Shown here: positions 20,153 through 31,818 of the stretch, in pieces
Position numbering within the stretch: position 1 is the stretch's first letter
How the letters are laid out: each line of letters opens with the position of its first letter
NCBI GenBank assembly: GCA_002007465.1
Contig: LNAC01000137.1
Span: forward strand, 1,869,011-1,933,010
Direction of reading: 5' to 3'
DNA: 64,000 nucleotides
DNA from: Ailurus styani
Taxonomy: Eukaryota; Chordata; Mammalia; Carnivora; Ailuridae
Program-made: the position numbers and the translations under genes
Notes under the pieces: model-generated
Databases searched by the model: none
What the model was told of the DNA's origin: nothing
Seen by the model: only the letters and a program-made list of their open reading frames with translations

Positions 20153-22140
20153 GCTTATTTTTGCTTCGGATCAGCACGTTCTCATCAGGGGAGTGAATGA
20201 AACAGTTGGAGGAAAGGGGCTCCCACCCTCGAGTGACAGTAGCTGCTCCATGAGACCATCTATTTTGTTGTTTCTGTCTTAATGAAACATGTGCTGAATT
20301 TCTGTTTTAATGATAATGTACTAAGTATCAGTTCAAAGTAAAACAATGACATGTTTCACTATTAGGTCGTGATTTTGTACCAGAATAGGGTTTAGTTTAT
20401 ATTGTATTACCTAGGCTTTTAAATATCTCCCTTCCTGGGTCATCGGGAAGTACACTGTAATGGGGGAGGGGGCATTCTGGCAAAGGTCCCTTCTGTCCAC
20501 TCCTGACCCCTCAAGTTTTAGTCTATTTTTGTGTTCGCTTCAGTCTAGCTGTCTGTTATTATCCAATGGAAGGCCTTTGTTTCACATTTCACTTCTAACC
20601 TAAGCAGATTTATGCCATAATTTTTATCTTTGGGGATAATGTGTTAACAATGCTTGTTTGGACCCCTGTTATACCTTTAAGGTCAGGGAAGTCTGTTTTA
20701 CTCTTTAAGGCACAATCTGTTAAAGTTTTTATGATTTGCAAACAAAGTGGTTTTTCATCTTCTGCTATTAGATAACTAAGGTATAAGAGAGCTCCTTCTA
20801 CACCAAATAAATTAAACATCTAAATAATTTACAGCTCCAGGTATGTTTGCCAGACTAGCATAACTAAATAAAGTCAACAGATTAAATGTTCCCTTGGCAA
20901 TCCGTAAGGGTATGAGATACCGCACCTGGGCTGCTCCGTTGGGTCTCGTTATTAAATCACAAGCAAGAGCTCAGAATTCCAAGGTCCCAGGTGACAGGTA
21001 GGAGCTGACTTTTGGAGGATGGAGTCATAGCAGTCATTACCCATGACTTAGGAAGTGGGAAACTCTTAGCACAATTAGATAGAGAAAGAGAAGGAGAGAG
21101 GGAGGGGGGAGGAAGAGAGCGAGACAGAGGGGTGTTGGGGAGAGACTATATGTTTCAATGAGGGAAGATTCTAGTTCTTTAGTTATGTCACTAAATCAGG
21201 AATTCATCAACATAACGGTGTATTTGTGCAATCTCAGAGCAAAAGATAAGAAGAGGGAATATTTTGTGTGTGGAACTACTAGGACTGTCAAGGTCAGAAC
21301 AAGAACTTGCTAGAAAAACAGACAATATTTCCCTCTTTCCAATTTAATAGAAAGGCTTTGACCAGCACCTGCTTTTGCCTAGAGTAGGAAGGTTTGGTTT
21401 GCAGAGCTGGTGGCAGCAAGAGAAACATTGAAGCACAGGATCCAAGAAGTTATGTGCAATATCCAGTCTAATTCTTGGGAAGGTTTCAAATGCCAGAAAC
21501 CAGTCATCTCATCTTTAACAAATGGAATTTTTTAACCCAAAACATGGCTTTAAGTTTGCATGTTTAATGATGGGATGATCCGTGGGAAGATGGGGTGAGG
21601 AGAAGTGAGTATACGTTTAGTCAAGGAAGTCCCATTTTTGGATCATATTCATTGCGTCCAGTAGACAAACAGGGTCCCATTCAAAAACAATAAATACCTC
21701 TCTCCTCTCTAGAGGTCTCTTGGGAATGTAAGTGTTATAAGGAAAATATGAAAGGCAGAACTCTTGCTTATACTTCTTAACTCTTGTTGGCACAGCTTCT
21801 CTGGAGATGAATGGGAGAAGAAAGAGGAAAACCAACATCCCAGGTGTATTGTATACTGCTGTCTTTAGTAATTACTAGACTTCCGGTTCTATGATAGCCC
21901 CTTTGGGGTGGTGTAAGAATTGGAAGGAGAGAGGGCAAGGGGGTGTGTGTGTGATGATTTAGCATGCCTGACCTACAAAGTATCTGAATTTAAGGTAAAA
22001 CCACTAAATTGGGGTCATTGCTGAATTCTCACGGGGCACACTAACCTTTTCATTTTCATTTAGGAAGAAAGGGTGGAAGAGAAGCTTCCCATGCCTGGTT
22101 TATAAATACGACCTTGAAAATGTCCACAGACGTATTGTTG
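20153..22140. other. Unique sequence with a purine-rich tract
   Basis: Nothing coding is recognised. A GA-rich tract occupies 21077-21145 (AGAGAAAGAGAAGGAGAGAG). The frames at 20610-20819 and 21617-21965 lack domains. Confidence 0.4.
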
Positions 22141-22990
22141 TCTTGTTGAGTCTGCAGCCAGGAAGGCAGAAATCACTGCAGGAAAGCAGGTGTGAACGTC
22201 CCCCTACTTCAGAGACAGCTCTCTTTGAAGCTGGAAAATCAAGGACGCTGGTACCTTCAAGGAAACAAGGATATAATTATCACAACCCCCAAATGGCCAG
22301 TGACCTTCCATTCCTTAGGCCACCCTACTCCCTTCACTGGCACCAGCCCAGGTCCTCACAGACTCAGCTCTGTGTCCCAGACCGCTCAGACCCAGGAGCA
22401 ACCCCCTCACGCACCCTTTGAAAGCATTCGTAATCTCTTTCTCCTGCACTGCTCTTGCTGACATAAATCCACCAGCCCCCCACCCCCACCCCCAGGGGGG
22501 AGCTCTGAACCCCCCACGGAGGGAGGCCCATTCAGGCCAAGTGGAGTCTGAACAGCTTAGCAGTAGGATTTATGCTTCCCCTCGCCTGTGCCGTCTGTCT
22601 GTGGCCCCTACCCCAGTCTGGTTTTGAAGGCTTGAACATGACCCCCCAGCTTTTTGCCAAGCCTGCCATCGTCACCTCAGTCACGGGGGCAGACGTCTCA
22701 AGGTCTTTGGAAGCTAATAACAGGGACTCTCAACTTCTTTGTTATATTTGAAATGTTGAAAGCAGAAGCCTAATAAAATGAGTTCAGAAAAACAAAACGA
22801 GCAATAAATTATCGTTTGAAAAGAGTGGCTAAAGAACTCATCTACTCTGAATACCTAGGGGCTATTTCTCCACTACAGCGATAATCCAGCATTTGGACTC
22901 CCTTCCCTGTGCAAAAGCCTTGGCTGTGTTCTCTGAGCAGATTCTTCTCAGCTTCTATGAGCCAAGTGTCTAGAATCAAGAGTTACACAA
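22141..22990. other. Unique, locally GC-rich sequence
   Basis: Overlapping open frames at 22143-22627 look attractive but share no domain and no start or splice context. A C/G-block hairpin lies at 22475-22515. Confidence 0.4.
22475..22515. repeat. C-rich/G-rich structure-prone block
   Basis: CCCCCCACCCCCACCCCC is followed by AGGGGGG, AGCTCTGAA and CCCCCC. The G6 block can pair with either C block, and the minus strand carries several G runs that could form a quadruplex. Confidence 0.6.
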
Positions 22991-23008
22991 CACTCCCCAC
23001 CCAACTCC

Positions 23009-23010
<2 letters not shown>

Positions 23011-23053
<43 letters not shown>
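23011..23053. repeat. (CA)n microsatellite
   Basis: About 21 uninterrupted CA units. Confidence 0.95.
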
Positions 23054-23055
<2 letters not shown>

Positions 23056-23345
23056 CCTCCCTACCCAGTCTTGGTCCTAAGGGATCCACTGAATTGTATT
23101 AATTCTTTTTGACCATAAAGAATTTATCCTACATTATCATCAATCAGCACTCACTGCAATTTTACATTTTATTTATTTTAAGATAAGAGTAAAAGTCTAC
23201 TTCCTTAACCTCATAAAGACTACTTATGCTAAACTGATACATTTAATGAAAAAACACCAGAAGCATTATTCCCTGTAAAATCAGAAGCAAATTAGGGATG
23301 CCCTTATCACTGTTATTTTTACTCGATGTTTTGAAACTTCTAGAC

Positions 23346-23546
23346 CAGTCGTTGCTTCTCAGGGCACATTTAGCAATGTACAGAACCAATAATTCTGGTT
23401 GTCATAACTTTGGGAACTGGAGTGCAATTGGCATCTGGTGGGTAGAGGCCAGGGATGTTGCTAACTATCCTACAATGCACAGGACAGCCCCCACAACAAA
23501 GAATCATCCGAATTGTCAATAGTGCCAAAAGTAAGGAAGAACCTTG
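23346..23546 (+). mobile_element. MER5A (hAT-Charlie DNA transposon)
   Basis: Ends CAGTCGTTGCTTCTCAGGG and GTAAGGAAGAACCTTG are the eroded inverted termini of MER5A. The internal TGGTGGGTAGAGGCCAGGGA and AATGCACAGGACAGCCCCCA are nearly consensus. Flanks TTCTAGAC (23338-23345) and CTCTATAC (23547-23554) agree at 6 of 8 bases, consistent with an 8-bp hAT duplication. Confidence 0.93.
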
Positions 23547-23554
23547 CTCTATAC

Positions 23555-24020
23555 AATGCAACAACATGTGAAACATAAATAAGAGAAATAAAGCTTAGAA
23601 AATAACTAATTGTCATTAGTTCCAAAGAACATGTATCACCTAGAAGAGCAACCCCCCCAAAATTAAATAAACATTATCAAAGTTCATAAAATCCTAAATA
23701 ATGTAGCTGGATAAGATCTTTTCAATTATGTGAGAGACTTAAGAGTCTTTAAATTTTCCTGCAGGTTTATTTATCTATTCTACAAAAATTCCCTGAGAAC
23801 AAAAGGATTCATTTTATAAAAGAACACATAGGAGGTATAAGATGACTTCCACATTTTAAAACTATGGGAAAAAACTAAAAATTTTAATAACCGAGTCTGT
23901 CACACTGTAATACAATATGATAGGAAACCCAAGTGAATATGTCTTCCCCACTATAAGGTGGACTTGAGGACTTTTTAAAAAAGTTAGTTAGAGCATGAAA
24001 AAATTGTTCAGGGGTAGTAA

Positions 24021-24070
<50 letters not shown>

Positions 24071-24170
24071 CTTTTAGCAGATCAAAACTTCCTCAGTATT
24101 TTTTAATGAAGGTAGTATTTAGATGCATCATTGGAAATCTAACTAGTCTATCACAATAGATCATTATGAT
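23555..24170. other. Unique AT-rich sequence around a microsatellite
   Basis: Only the (AC)n tract at 24023-24069 is recognised. Confidence 0.4.
24023..24069. repeat. (AC)n microsatellite
   Basis: About 23 uninterrupted AC units, the longest such tract in the window. Confidence 0.95.
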
Positions 24171-24285
24171 CCCGTCAATGAAGCTTCTTGAGGGGAGGGC
24201 CCATATCTAATTCATCTTTCTGTCTCCATAATTGACACATACCAAGAACCCAATGTTTGTGAATGAATGAAATAAAGAGAAAACA
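24170..24285 (+). mobile_element. L2 LINE 3' end
   Basis: GAAGCTTCTTGAGGGGAGGG, ATCTTTCTGTCTCCATAATT and TTTGTGAATGAATGAAATAA form the L2 3' terminus. Confidence 0.75.
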
Positions 24286-24510
24286 CTAACAGTGAGAGAT
24301 GGTCTTTGAACTCACTAGTCAAAAGTTAACATAGAGCCACAGCAATTGTAATTCAACGTCTTAAGAACCCGCGTCTGAAAGAGTGAATGAATAGCAAGAT
24401 TTTAATAGGAGGTTTTGCCTCATGTTGCAACTATAAAATGTACTGGCTAAAAATAGAGTGACAGGAATCAACCAGTGATGTTTTACTAAAAAACAGGAAA
24501 CTTGATTTTT

Positions 24511-24706
24511 TTTTTTTTTAAGATTTTATTTATTTATTTCACAGAGGGAGAGAGATCACAAGGAGGCAGAGAGTCAGGCAGAGAGAGAGGGGGAAGCAGG
24601 CTCCCCGCTGAGCAGGGAGCCCGATATGGGCCTCGATCCCAGGACCCTGAGATCATGACCTGAGCCGAAGGCAGAGGCATTAACCCACTGAGCCACCCAG
24701 GCGCCC
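24511..24706 (-). mobile_element. Can-SINE, mustelid-type, young
   Basis: Complete antisense copy with a perfect 16-bp duplication AGGAAACTTGATTTTT at 24495-24510 and 24707-24722. Internal sequence is close to the other young copies at 4633 and 60154. Confidence 0.98.
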
Positions 24707-24722
24707 AGGAAACTTGATTTTT

Positions 24723-25174
24723 AAATGTTAAAGGCTTGAAAGAGTCTATAAATATCTATATGCACATAACCTAAATATATCAATGATTTCAGCGATCTTT
24801 CATTCATTTTCCTGACAAACCTTTAAAACTTGAGGGGAAGGGAGGGAGGAAAGAAACAAAGGAAGGCCAGGTGGAAAGTCACAGTCAGGAAATAATCAAA
24901 AGTTTGCGCTTTACCCCTTCCATCCAATCTCACAGGCTCACCCGAGAACCTTCCGTCCTGAATTTTTTAAATTATGTCCTGAATGTTTAATAGCTTAAGT
25001 TCCACAGTTTTAAGGGGTTGAAAACCCTGCAATCCAGTTTAATATAAGGTCATTCAAAAATGCCATATTGGGACAGCTTCATGATCCAAGAAGCCTCAGA
25101 GAAGTTCAACAAGGAACATATTCCAGTATGTTTTCTTGGTCTGTTTGATATAAATTTCAAAGCTTAGGGACAAG
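24723..25174. other. Unique sequence, no gene seen
   Basis: A small purine run (AGGGGAAGGGAGGGAGGAAA, 24833-24852) is the only feature noted. Confidence 0.4.
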
Positions 25175-25375
25175 AAAAATCACAGTTACTATTCATTGAG
25201 CACTTGCTATGTGCCAGACACCTTCCTACAGAACTGTTCATACATTTTCTCAGCCAACCCTCACGATACCCCCCCAGATGAGGAGACAGATGTAATGGAG
25301 GTAATATAAGAGGACCACCCATAAACAGGCAGAGCCAGCCACACCTGCCAGCCCCCAAAGCCAGACTCCTACGTA
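25175..25375 (-). mobile_element. MIR SINE
   Basis: CTATTCATTGAGCACTTGCT, ATGTGCCAGACACCTTCC, CCCAGATGAGGAGACAGATG: antisense MIR with an eroded head. Confidence 0.8.
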
Positions 25376-26039
25376 CCGCACTGCAGGTGTCTCCAGAACA
25401 TCATATTTCTCTCAATAACCTACCTTTCATGGTTTGGTCATAAAATCTTCAGATCAGCAAGCATTGCTGAGACAGGGAACATAAAGGAAGCACGTGAAAC
25501 AGCACCCAGGGTGACACCGAAACCAGAAGCCAGGAGGACCACCCCTGAGTTGTCCCTATGGAGGCACTGGGCCAAAGGCAGGAAGCAGGAACTGGGCAAA
25601 AGGTAGGAACTAGAGAGTTCAGTGCAAAGTCAGAGAATTGGGGAAGAAGGGAGAAATGAAATCTGGAGAGCCTTCCCAAGCTTCTTCATCCCAAAGCTAG
25701 ATACCCCTAATGGGACATGGAGCCCCAGCTCAGAGTGGGGAGCATGCCAGGAAGGATGTTGAGGAAGGCTAGGCAAGATTGAATGTGTGAGTATGGTCTA
25801 GGGTCTAAGAAAGGACCAGCCAGTCTAGAACGTAGGATGCATCTCTGGGGAGTAATATCAATCGGATAGGTGAGATGAGGCCAGCTGAGAGACTAGAGGA
25901 CCATGGGCAACAGCCAGCTTATCAAGACTCAAAAGCAGGTCTAGAGTCTGATGAACAAGTATCCATTCACATGATTAATCTGACTATTTAGTTTAGAGAC
26001 TGGTTAAGTCCTCTCTCGTATTCCATCACCTTCCAAATT
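25376..26039. other. Unique sequence, no gene seen
   Basis: Purine-rich, with several AGGAAG-type words; no frame with a domain. Confidence 0.4.
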
Positions 26040-26215
26040 AGGAATCTCAGCTCTGCCTCTTACCAGCTGTATGGCCTTGGAGAAATTACTTAACCTCTCT
26101 GTGCTTCAATGTTCTCATCTTTAAAATGAGCATAATGATAGTATCTACCTTGTAGGATCTCTGTGAGGATTGAACCTGTTCATATGTGCACTTGCTCAGC
26201 TCAGAGACTGGCATG
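26040..26215 (+). mobile_element. MIR SINE
   Basis: Sense MIR: CAGCTCTGCCTCTTACCAGC, TTACTTAACCTCTCTGTGCT, TCATCTTTAAAATGAGCATA, GGATCTCTGTGAGGATTGAA. Confidence 0.92.
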
Positions 26216-27203
26216 TACAAGTGTAATGTGAGGGTTTGCTGTCTATGGTTCCTTACCCATTTCACTATTGTATAGGTTGAGGATTCACAATGGGGGGGGC
26301 AGGAAGGTGGAGAGGGGGAGGGTATCTCACAGCCATTGCTTCTCTGAATCACCTGAATTATAAATGCATCTTTTGGAAAATGTCCAGCTCCTGAACATCT
26401 TGCCTGTGTCCAGAACAGAGCAGAGAAAGCCGTCAAGTTTGCTATAGAGACTGTACCTTTCTAACAGCTTTGGATTCCAGTATCCCTGCCTGGCCTCTTG
26501 CCCTGTCAGCAGTGTGCTGAGCTGATATCTAAGTGAGCAAGTTCTGAAGTTCTCACAATTCTAACCTCTAGCTCAGAGCCTCCACTATGCTTTCCATGCG
26601 ATGAGAGTGATGTCAACATTATTTGCCCATCTAGGTCAAGTCCATGTTTCATTCAATGTGATAAATTTTGCTGGAGCAGCTGTATAGCCCACATTGGAGT
26701 AGAGAGACAGATGATAAACCAGACAAGTAAGTAAAATATAAAGTGTTTTAGGCAGCAATAAGCATTAGGGAGAAAAAAATAAAATGGGAATGGGCGATAG
26801 GTTGGGACGGGCAGAATGCAGTTGTAGAAATGGTGGTCAGGGAAGGTGTCACTGATAAGGTGACCACTGAGCGAAGACAGGAAGAAAGTAACACCACCCA
26901 GGTGTGTATATGTGAAGAGGATCTTCCTGGCAGAGGGAAGGACAAGAGCAGAGGCTTTGAGTCAGGTGTGTGCCTGCCATGGTGTTGGAGGAACAACCAG
27001 GAGCCCAGTGTGGCAGAAGAGGGATGAATGGGGAGAGCCAGAGGGAAAGCAGGAAGGTCATGAGGCTGGAGCACCTAGGCCTCAGAACTCCCAGTAAGGA
27101 CTCTTTCTAGGGGGATGAGGTGCAGCTGGAGGGTGTGGACATGATTTGACTTTTACATCTGACCAGCTCTGTCTTCCTGCTGGGTTAGAAATAGACTGAA
27201 GGG

Positions 27204-27392
27204 GGCGCCTGGGTGGCGCAGTGGGTTAAAGCCTCTGCCTTCGGCTCAGGTCATGATCTCAGGGTCCTGGGATTGAGTCCCTCATCGGGCTCCCTGCTCA
27301 GTGGGGAGCCTGCTTCCTCCTCTCCCTGTCTCTCTGCCTACTTGTGATCCGCTCTCTCTCTCTGTCAAATAAATCAATAAAATCTTAAAAAA
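27204..27392 (+). mobile_element. Can-SINE, mustelid-type
   Basis: Head GGCGCCTGGGTGGCGCAGTG, complete body, AATCAATAAAATCTT tail. Duplications AAATAGACTGAAGGG (27189-27203) and AAATAGACCAAAGGG (27393-27407) differ at two bases. Confidence 0.97.
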
Positions 27393-27599
27393 AAATAGAC
27401 CAAAGGGATGAGGATAAAACAAGGGAGAACAATGAAGAGGATATTGTCATAATCAGATAAGAGGTGAAGGTTGGCAACAAGAGAAGGTAAGGGGTGGCAA
27501 TGAGAGTAGTTAAAAAGTCAGATTGGCTTGAATATATTTAGAAGGTAAAGCCAATAGGATTTCCTTGTAAATTGGACAGGGGTGAGAGAAGAGCAAAGC

Positions 27600-27628
27600 A
27601 AAACAAACAAACAAACAAACAAAAAACC
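27600..27628. repeat. (AAAC)n microsatellite
   Basis: Six AAAC-type units (AAAACAAACAAACAAACAAA). Confidence 0.85.
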
Positions 27629-27770
27629 AGGAGACAAGAGGGACCTCAATGACTTTGGCTCCAGTAAGTGAGAATACAGTTGTCTCTGAGATGGGGATGT
27701 TCAAGATGTCTGGTTCAACCTCCAGGAGTGAAGAAATCTGGGCCACAGGTAGAAATCAGTCTCAAAAATA

Positions 27771-28344
27771 GGTCTTAAAGCCCATGATCTAACTAATACC
27801 TTACAAACTTGGAATTAGGGAACTTGTACCTATTCTGTATGGGGATGAGAAGAACAACTTTCCAGAAGTAACAAGAATGAAAAACTAATTAGACAAACTC
27901 AAAACCTAGTTTAAGTTATGACTTTCAAACTCTTGATCTTCCCAAACTTTCTGTGATTATCTGGGCCCTTTTTCTACCCTAACTGCTCCCCACTCTTACC
28001 TCAAATAAAAGCTATCTATGCCCAAGGTGGTTCTGGCATGATAAAAACAGGGCTATCACTCCCAATGGGAATGAATGTACCTTTTCACAACAAACTTTAC
28101 AGAAACAGTGGTTCTCTGCTTGTTAACACTCTCAGAGGACCACCATGAACTCAGGCAACCCTTCCACTCTTCAGTTCCTTAGGCTACTGGCTGTCTGGAC
28201 CTCTTGGCCATTTCAGAGTTTTTCTATGTTGACAAGGGAGGAAGATTGCAGGTCAACCTAATCATCCAAACAACTCTGCAATGCATCAGGAGATTCATCA
28301 GTGTTCTTGTCACTTGAGTTTTCTTATCTAGGTTGTAGATCAGA
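27771..28344. other. Unique sequence, no gene seen
   Basis: Left flank of the full-length L1. Nothing recognised. Confidence 0.4.
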
Positions 28345-28768
28345 GTCACTGTGATTTTTTTTATTAACATAAAATGTATTATTTGCTTCAGGGGTACAGG
28401 TCTGTGAATCATCAGTCTTACACAATTCACAGCACTCACCACAGCACATACCCTCCCCAATGTCCATAACCCAGCCACCTTAATCCCATTAATCCCTTCC
28501 CCCAACCTCCCAGTAACCTTCAGTTTGTTTCCTGAAATGAAGAGTCCCTCATGGTTTGTCTCCCTCCCTGGTCCCATCTTGTTTCATTTTTTCCCTTCCC
28601 ACTCCCCCACGACCCCCCCACCCTGCCTCTCAAATTTCTCGTGTCAGAAAGATCACATGATAATTGCCTTTCTCTGATTGACTTATTTTGCTTAGCATAA
28701 TATCCTCTAGTTCCACCCATGTCATTGCAAATGGCAAGATTTTGGTTTTTTGATGGCTGCATAGTATT

Positions 28769-28771
<3 letters not shown>

Positions 28772-28801
<30 letters not shown>
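28772..28801. repeat. (TG)n tract inside the L1 3' region
   Basis: About 15 TG units interrupt the L1 sequence between CAGTATTCC and TATACATATACC, so it arose after insertion or expanded from a short seed. Confidence 0.9.
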
Positions 28802-28804
<3 letters not shown>

Positions 28805-29391
28805 CATATACCACATCTTTATCCTTTCATCTGTTAATGGACATCTAGGTTCTTTCCATAGTTTGGCTATTGTGGACATTGCTGCTATAAACATTTGGGG
28901 TGCACGTGACCTTTTAGATCACTACATTTGTATCTTTAGGGTAAATACCCAGTAGTGCAATTGCTGGGTCATAGGGTAGCTCTATTTTCAACTTTTTGAG
29001 GAACCTCCATACTGTTTTCCAGAGTGGCTGTACCAGCTTGCATTCCCACCAAGAATGTAGGAGGGTTCCCCCTTCTCTGCATCCTCGCAACATCTGTTGT
29101 TTCCTGACTTGTTAATTTCAGCCATTCTGACTGGTGTGAGGAGATATCTCACTGGGGTTTTGATTTATATTTCCCTGATGCCGAGTGATGTTGAGCACTT
29201 TTTCATTTGTCTATTGACCATTTGGATGTCTTCTTTGCAGAAATGTCTGTTCATGTCTTCTGCCCATTTCTTGACTGGATTATTTGTTCTTTAGGTGTTG
29301 AGTTGATAAGTTCTTTATATATTTTGGATACTAGCCCTTTATCTGATATGTCATTTGCAAACATCTTCTCCCATTCTGTCAGTTGTCTTTT

Positions 29392-29867
29392 GTTTTTTTG
29401 ACTGTTTCCTTTGCTGTGCAAAAGCTTTTAATCTTGATGAAGTCCCAATAATTCATTTTTGCCCTTGCTTCCCTTGCCTTTGGTGGTGTTCCTAGAAAGA
29501 AGTTGCTGTGTCTGAGGTCAAAGAGGTTGCTGCCTGTGTTCTCCATTTTGAGTCTTTCATCCATTTTGAGTCTATTTTTGTGTGTGGTGTAAGGAAATGG
29601 TCCAGTTTCATTCTTCTGTATGTGGCTGTCCAATTTTCCCAACACCACTTATTGAAGAGACTGTATTTTTTCCATTGGACATTCTTTCCTGCTTTGTGGA
29701 AGATTAGTTGACCATAGAGTTGAGGGTCCATTTTTGGTCTCTCTGTTCTGTTCCATTGATCTGTGTGTCTGTTTTTGTGCCAGTACCATCCTGTCTTGCA
29801 GCTGTTTTACAGCTTTGTAATAGAGCTTGAAGTCTGAAATTGTGATGCTGCCAACTTTGGTTTTCTT
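29392..29867. repeat. Duplication copy 1 inside L1 (probable assembly artefact)
   Basis: About 476 bases of L1 ORF2 recur at 29869-30343 with a few differences (for example TTATTGAAGAG against TTATTAAAGAG). A single N at 29868 joins the copies. Both encode the same ORF2 C-terminal peptides. Confidence 0.9.
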
Positions 29868-29868
29868 N

Positions 29869-30343
29869 TTTTGTTGACTGTCTCCTTTGCTGTGCAAAAG
29901 CTTTTAATCTTGATGAAGTCCCAATAATTCATTTTTGCCCTTGCTTCCCTTGCCTTTGGTGGTGTTCCTAGAAAGAAGTTGCTGTGTCTGAGGTCAAAGA
30001 GGTTGCTGCCTGTGTTCTCCATTTTGAGTCTTTCATCCATTTTGAGTCTATTTTTGTGTGTGGTGTAAGGAAATGGTCCAGTTTCATTCTTCTGTATGTG
30101 GCTGTCCAATTTTCCCAACACCACTTATTAAAGAGACTGTATTTTTTCCATTGGACATTCTTTCCTGCTTTGTGGAAGATTAGTTGACCATAGAGTTGAG
30201 GGTCCATTTTTGGTCTCTCTGTTCTGTTCCATTGATCTGTGTGTCTGTTTTTGTGCCAGTACCATCCTGTCTTGCAGCTGTTTTACAGCTTTGTAATAGA
30301 GCTTGAAGTCTGAAATTGTGATGCTGCCAACTTTGGTTTTCTT
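29869..30343. repeat. Duplication copy 2 inside L1 (probable assembly artefact)
   Basis: Offset 476 from copy 1. Its upstream side (30344 on) continues correctly into the rest of ORF2, and copy 1 continues correctly into the 3' part, so removing one copy restores a normal L1 order. Confidence 0.9.
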
Positions 30344-30820
30344 TTTCAACATCCCTCTGGCTATTTGAGGTCTTTTCTTGTTCCATATAAATTTTAGGAT
30401 TATTTGTTCCATTTCTTTGAAAAAAATTGATGGTATTTTGATAGGAATTGCATTAAATGTGTAGACTGCTTTAGGTAGCATAGACATTTTCACAGTATTT
30501 GTCCTTCCAATCCATGAGCATGGAATGTTTTTCCATTTTTTTGTGTTTTCCTCAATTTCTTTCATGGGTACTTTATAGTTTTCTGAGTACAGATTCTTTG
30601 CCTCTTTAGTTAGGTTTATTCCTAGGTATCTTATGGTTTTGGGTGCAATTGTAAATGGGATCGGCTCCTTAATTTCTCCTTCTTCTGTCTTGTTGGTAGT
30701 GTATAGAAATGCAACTGATTTCTGTGCATTGATCTTATATCCTGACACTTTACTGAATTCCTGTATGAGTTCTAGCAGTTTTGGACTAGAGTCTTTTGGG
30801 TTTTCCACATAAAGTATCAT
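30128..30820 (-). pseudogene. L1 ORF2 fragment: RT thumb and downstream region
   Basis: A 230-residue open remnant of ORF2p, the L1 endonuclease/reverse transcriptase. It starts just after the RT active-site FADD box, which lies at 30823-30834 on the minus strand. It contains [16 protein letters not shown] text ([20 protein letters not shown]), [20 protein letters not shown] and [14 protein letters not shown], all characteristic of ORF2p. The FADD motif is intact but the frame is lost around 30840-30880. The far end runs into the duplicated assembly segment. Confidence 0.93.
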
Positions 30821-31356
30821 ATCATCTGCAAAGAGTGAGAGTTTGACTTCTTCTTTGCCAATTCAGATAACTTTACTTCTTTTTGTTGTCTGATTGCTGA
30901 GGCTAGGACTTCTAGTACTATGTTGAACAGCAGTGGTGATAGTAGACATCCCCGCCTTGTTCCTGACCTTAGGGGAAAAGCTCTCAGTTTTTCCCCATTG
31001 AGAATGATATTTGCTGTGGATTTTTCATAGATGGCTTTTATGATATTGATGGATCTCTACACTGAGAAGAGTTTTGATCAAGAAAGGATGCTGTACATTG
31101 TCAAATGCTTTTTCAGCATGTATTGAGAGTATCATATGGTTCTTGTTCTTTCTTTTATTAATGTATTATGTCACATTGATTGATTTGTGGATGCTGAACC
31201 AACCTTGCAGCCCAGGAATAAATCCCACTTGGTCGTGGTGAATAATCTTTTTAATGTACTGTTGGATCCTATTGGCGAGTATTTTGGTGAGAATTTTTGC
31301 ATTCATATTCATCATGGATATTGGTCTGTAATTCTCCTCTTTGATGGGATCTTTGT

Positions 31357-31815
31357 CTAGTTTAGGGTCAAGGTAACACTGACCTCATAAAATGAGTTTG
31401 GAAGTTTTCCTTCCATTTCTATTTTTTGGAACAGTTTCAGGAGAATAGGTATTAATTCTTCTTTAAATGTTTGGTAGAATTCCCCTGGGAAGCTGCCTGG
31501 CCCTGGTTTCTTGTTTGTTGGGAGATTTTTGATGACTGCTTCAATCTCCTTACTGGTTATGGGTCTGTTCAGGTTTTCTATTTCTTCCTGGTTCTGTTTT
31601 GGTAGTTTATATGTCTCTAGGAAAGCATACATTTCCTCCAGATTGTAAAATTTGCTGGTGTATAGTTGTCCATAATATGTTCTTATAATTGTTTGTATTT
31701 CTTTCGTGTTGGTTGTGATCTCTCCTCTTTCATTAATGATTTTAGTATCTTCTGTACTTTTCTTGAGCCCAGCTAGCACCTTGGTAATCATCATTCTGAA
31801 CTCTAGTTCTGACAT
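31357..31815 (-). pseudogene. L1 ORF1-ORF2 fusion remnant
   Basis: The 152-residue frame begins with [20 protein letters not shown], which I recognise as carnivore ORF1p N-terminal text. After about residue 24 it passes directly into ORF2p fingers-region text ([20 protein letters not shown], then [19 protein letters not shown]). The rest of ORF1, the inter-ORF region and the ORF2 endonuclease are absent, an internal deletion of roughly 2 kb relative to a standard L1. The frame is kept across the junction near 31743. It ends at SVTLTLN where ORF2 would continue. Confidence 0.85.
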
Positions 31816-31818
31816 CTT

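Larger units (their letters stand above)
26640..27770. mobile_element. Long ancient repeat, family unresolved, split by a SINE
   Basis: The blocks GATAAACCAGACAAGTAAGT, TGGTGGTCAGGGAAGGTGTC, CTTCCTGGCAGAGGGAAGGA, GACATGATTTGACTTTTACA, AGATAAGAGGTGAAGGTTGG and TCTGAGATGGGGATGTTCAA occur in the fixed order of a very common mammalian-wide repeat. I know this order but cannot name the family with certainty. Shorter relatives appear near 50935, 53000 and 61680. A Can-SINE sits inside at 27204. Confidence 0.6.

Noticed and set aside
22143..22627. Coding exon in a GC-rich unique stretch
   Set aside because: Three overlapping frames are equally open; no acceptor-donor pair with a consistent frame and no domain was found.
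28520..28894. Minus-strand 124-residue frame with a His/Thr repeat
   Set aside because: The repeat is the translated (TG)n tract in the L1 3' region.
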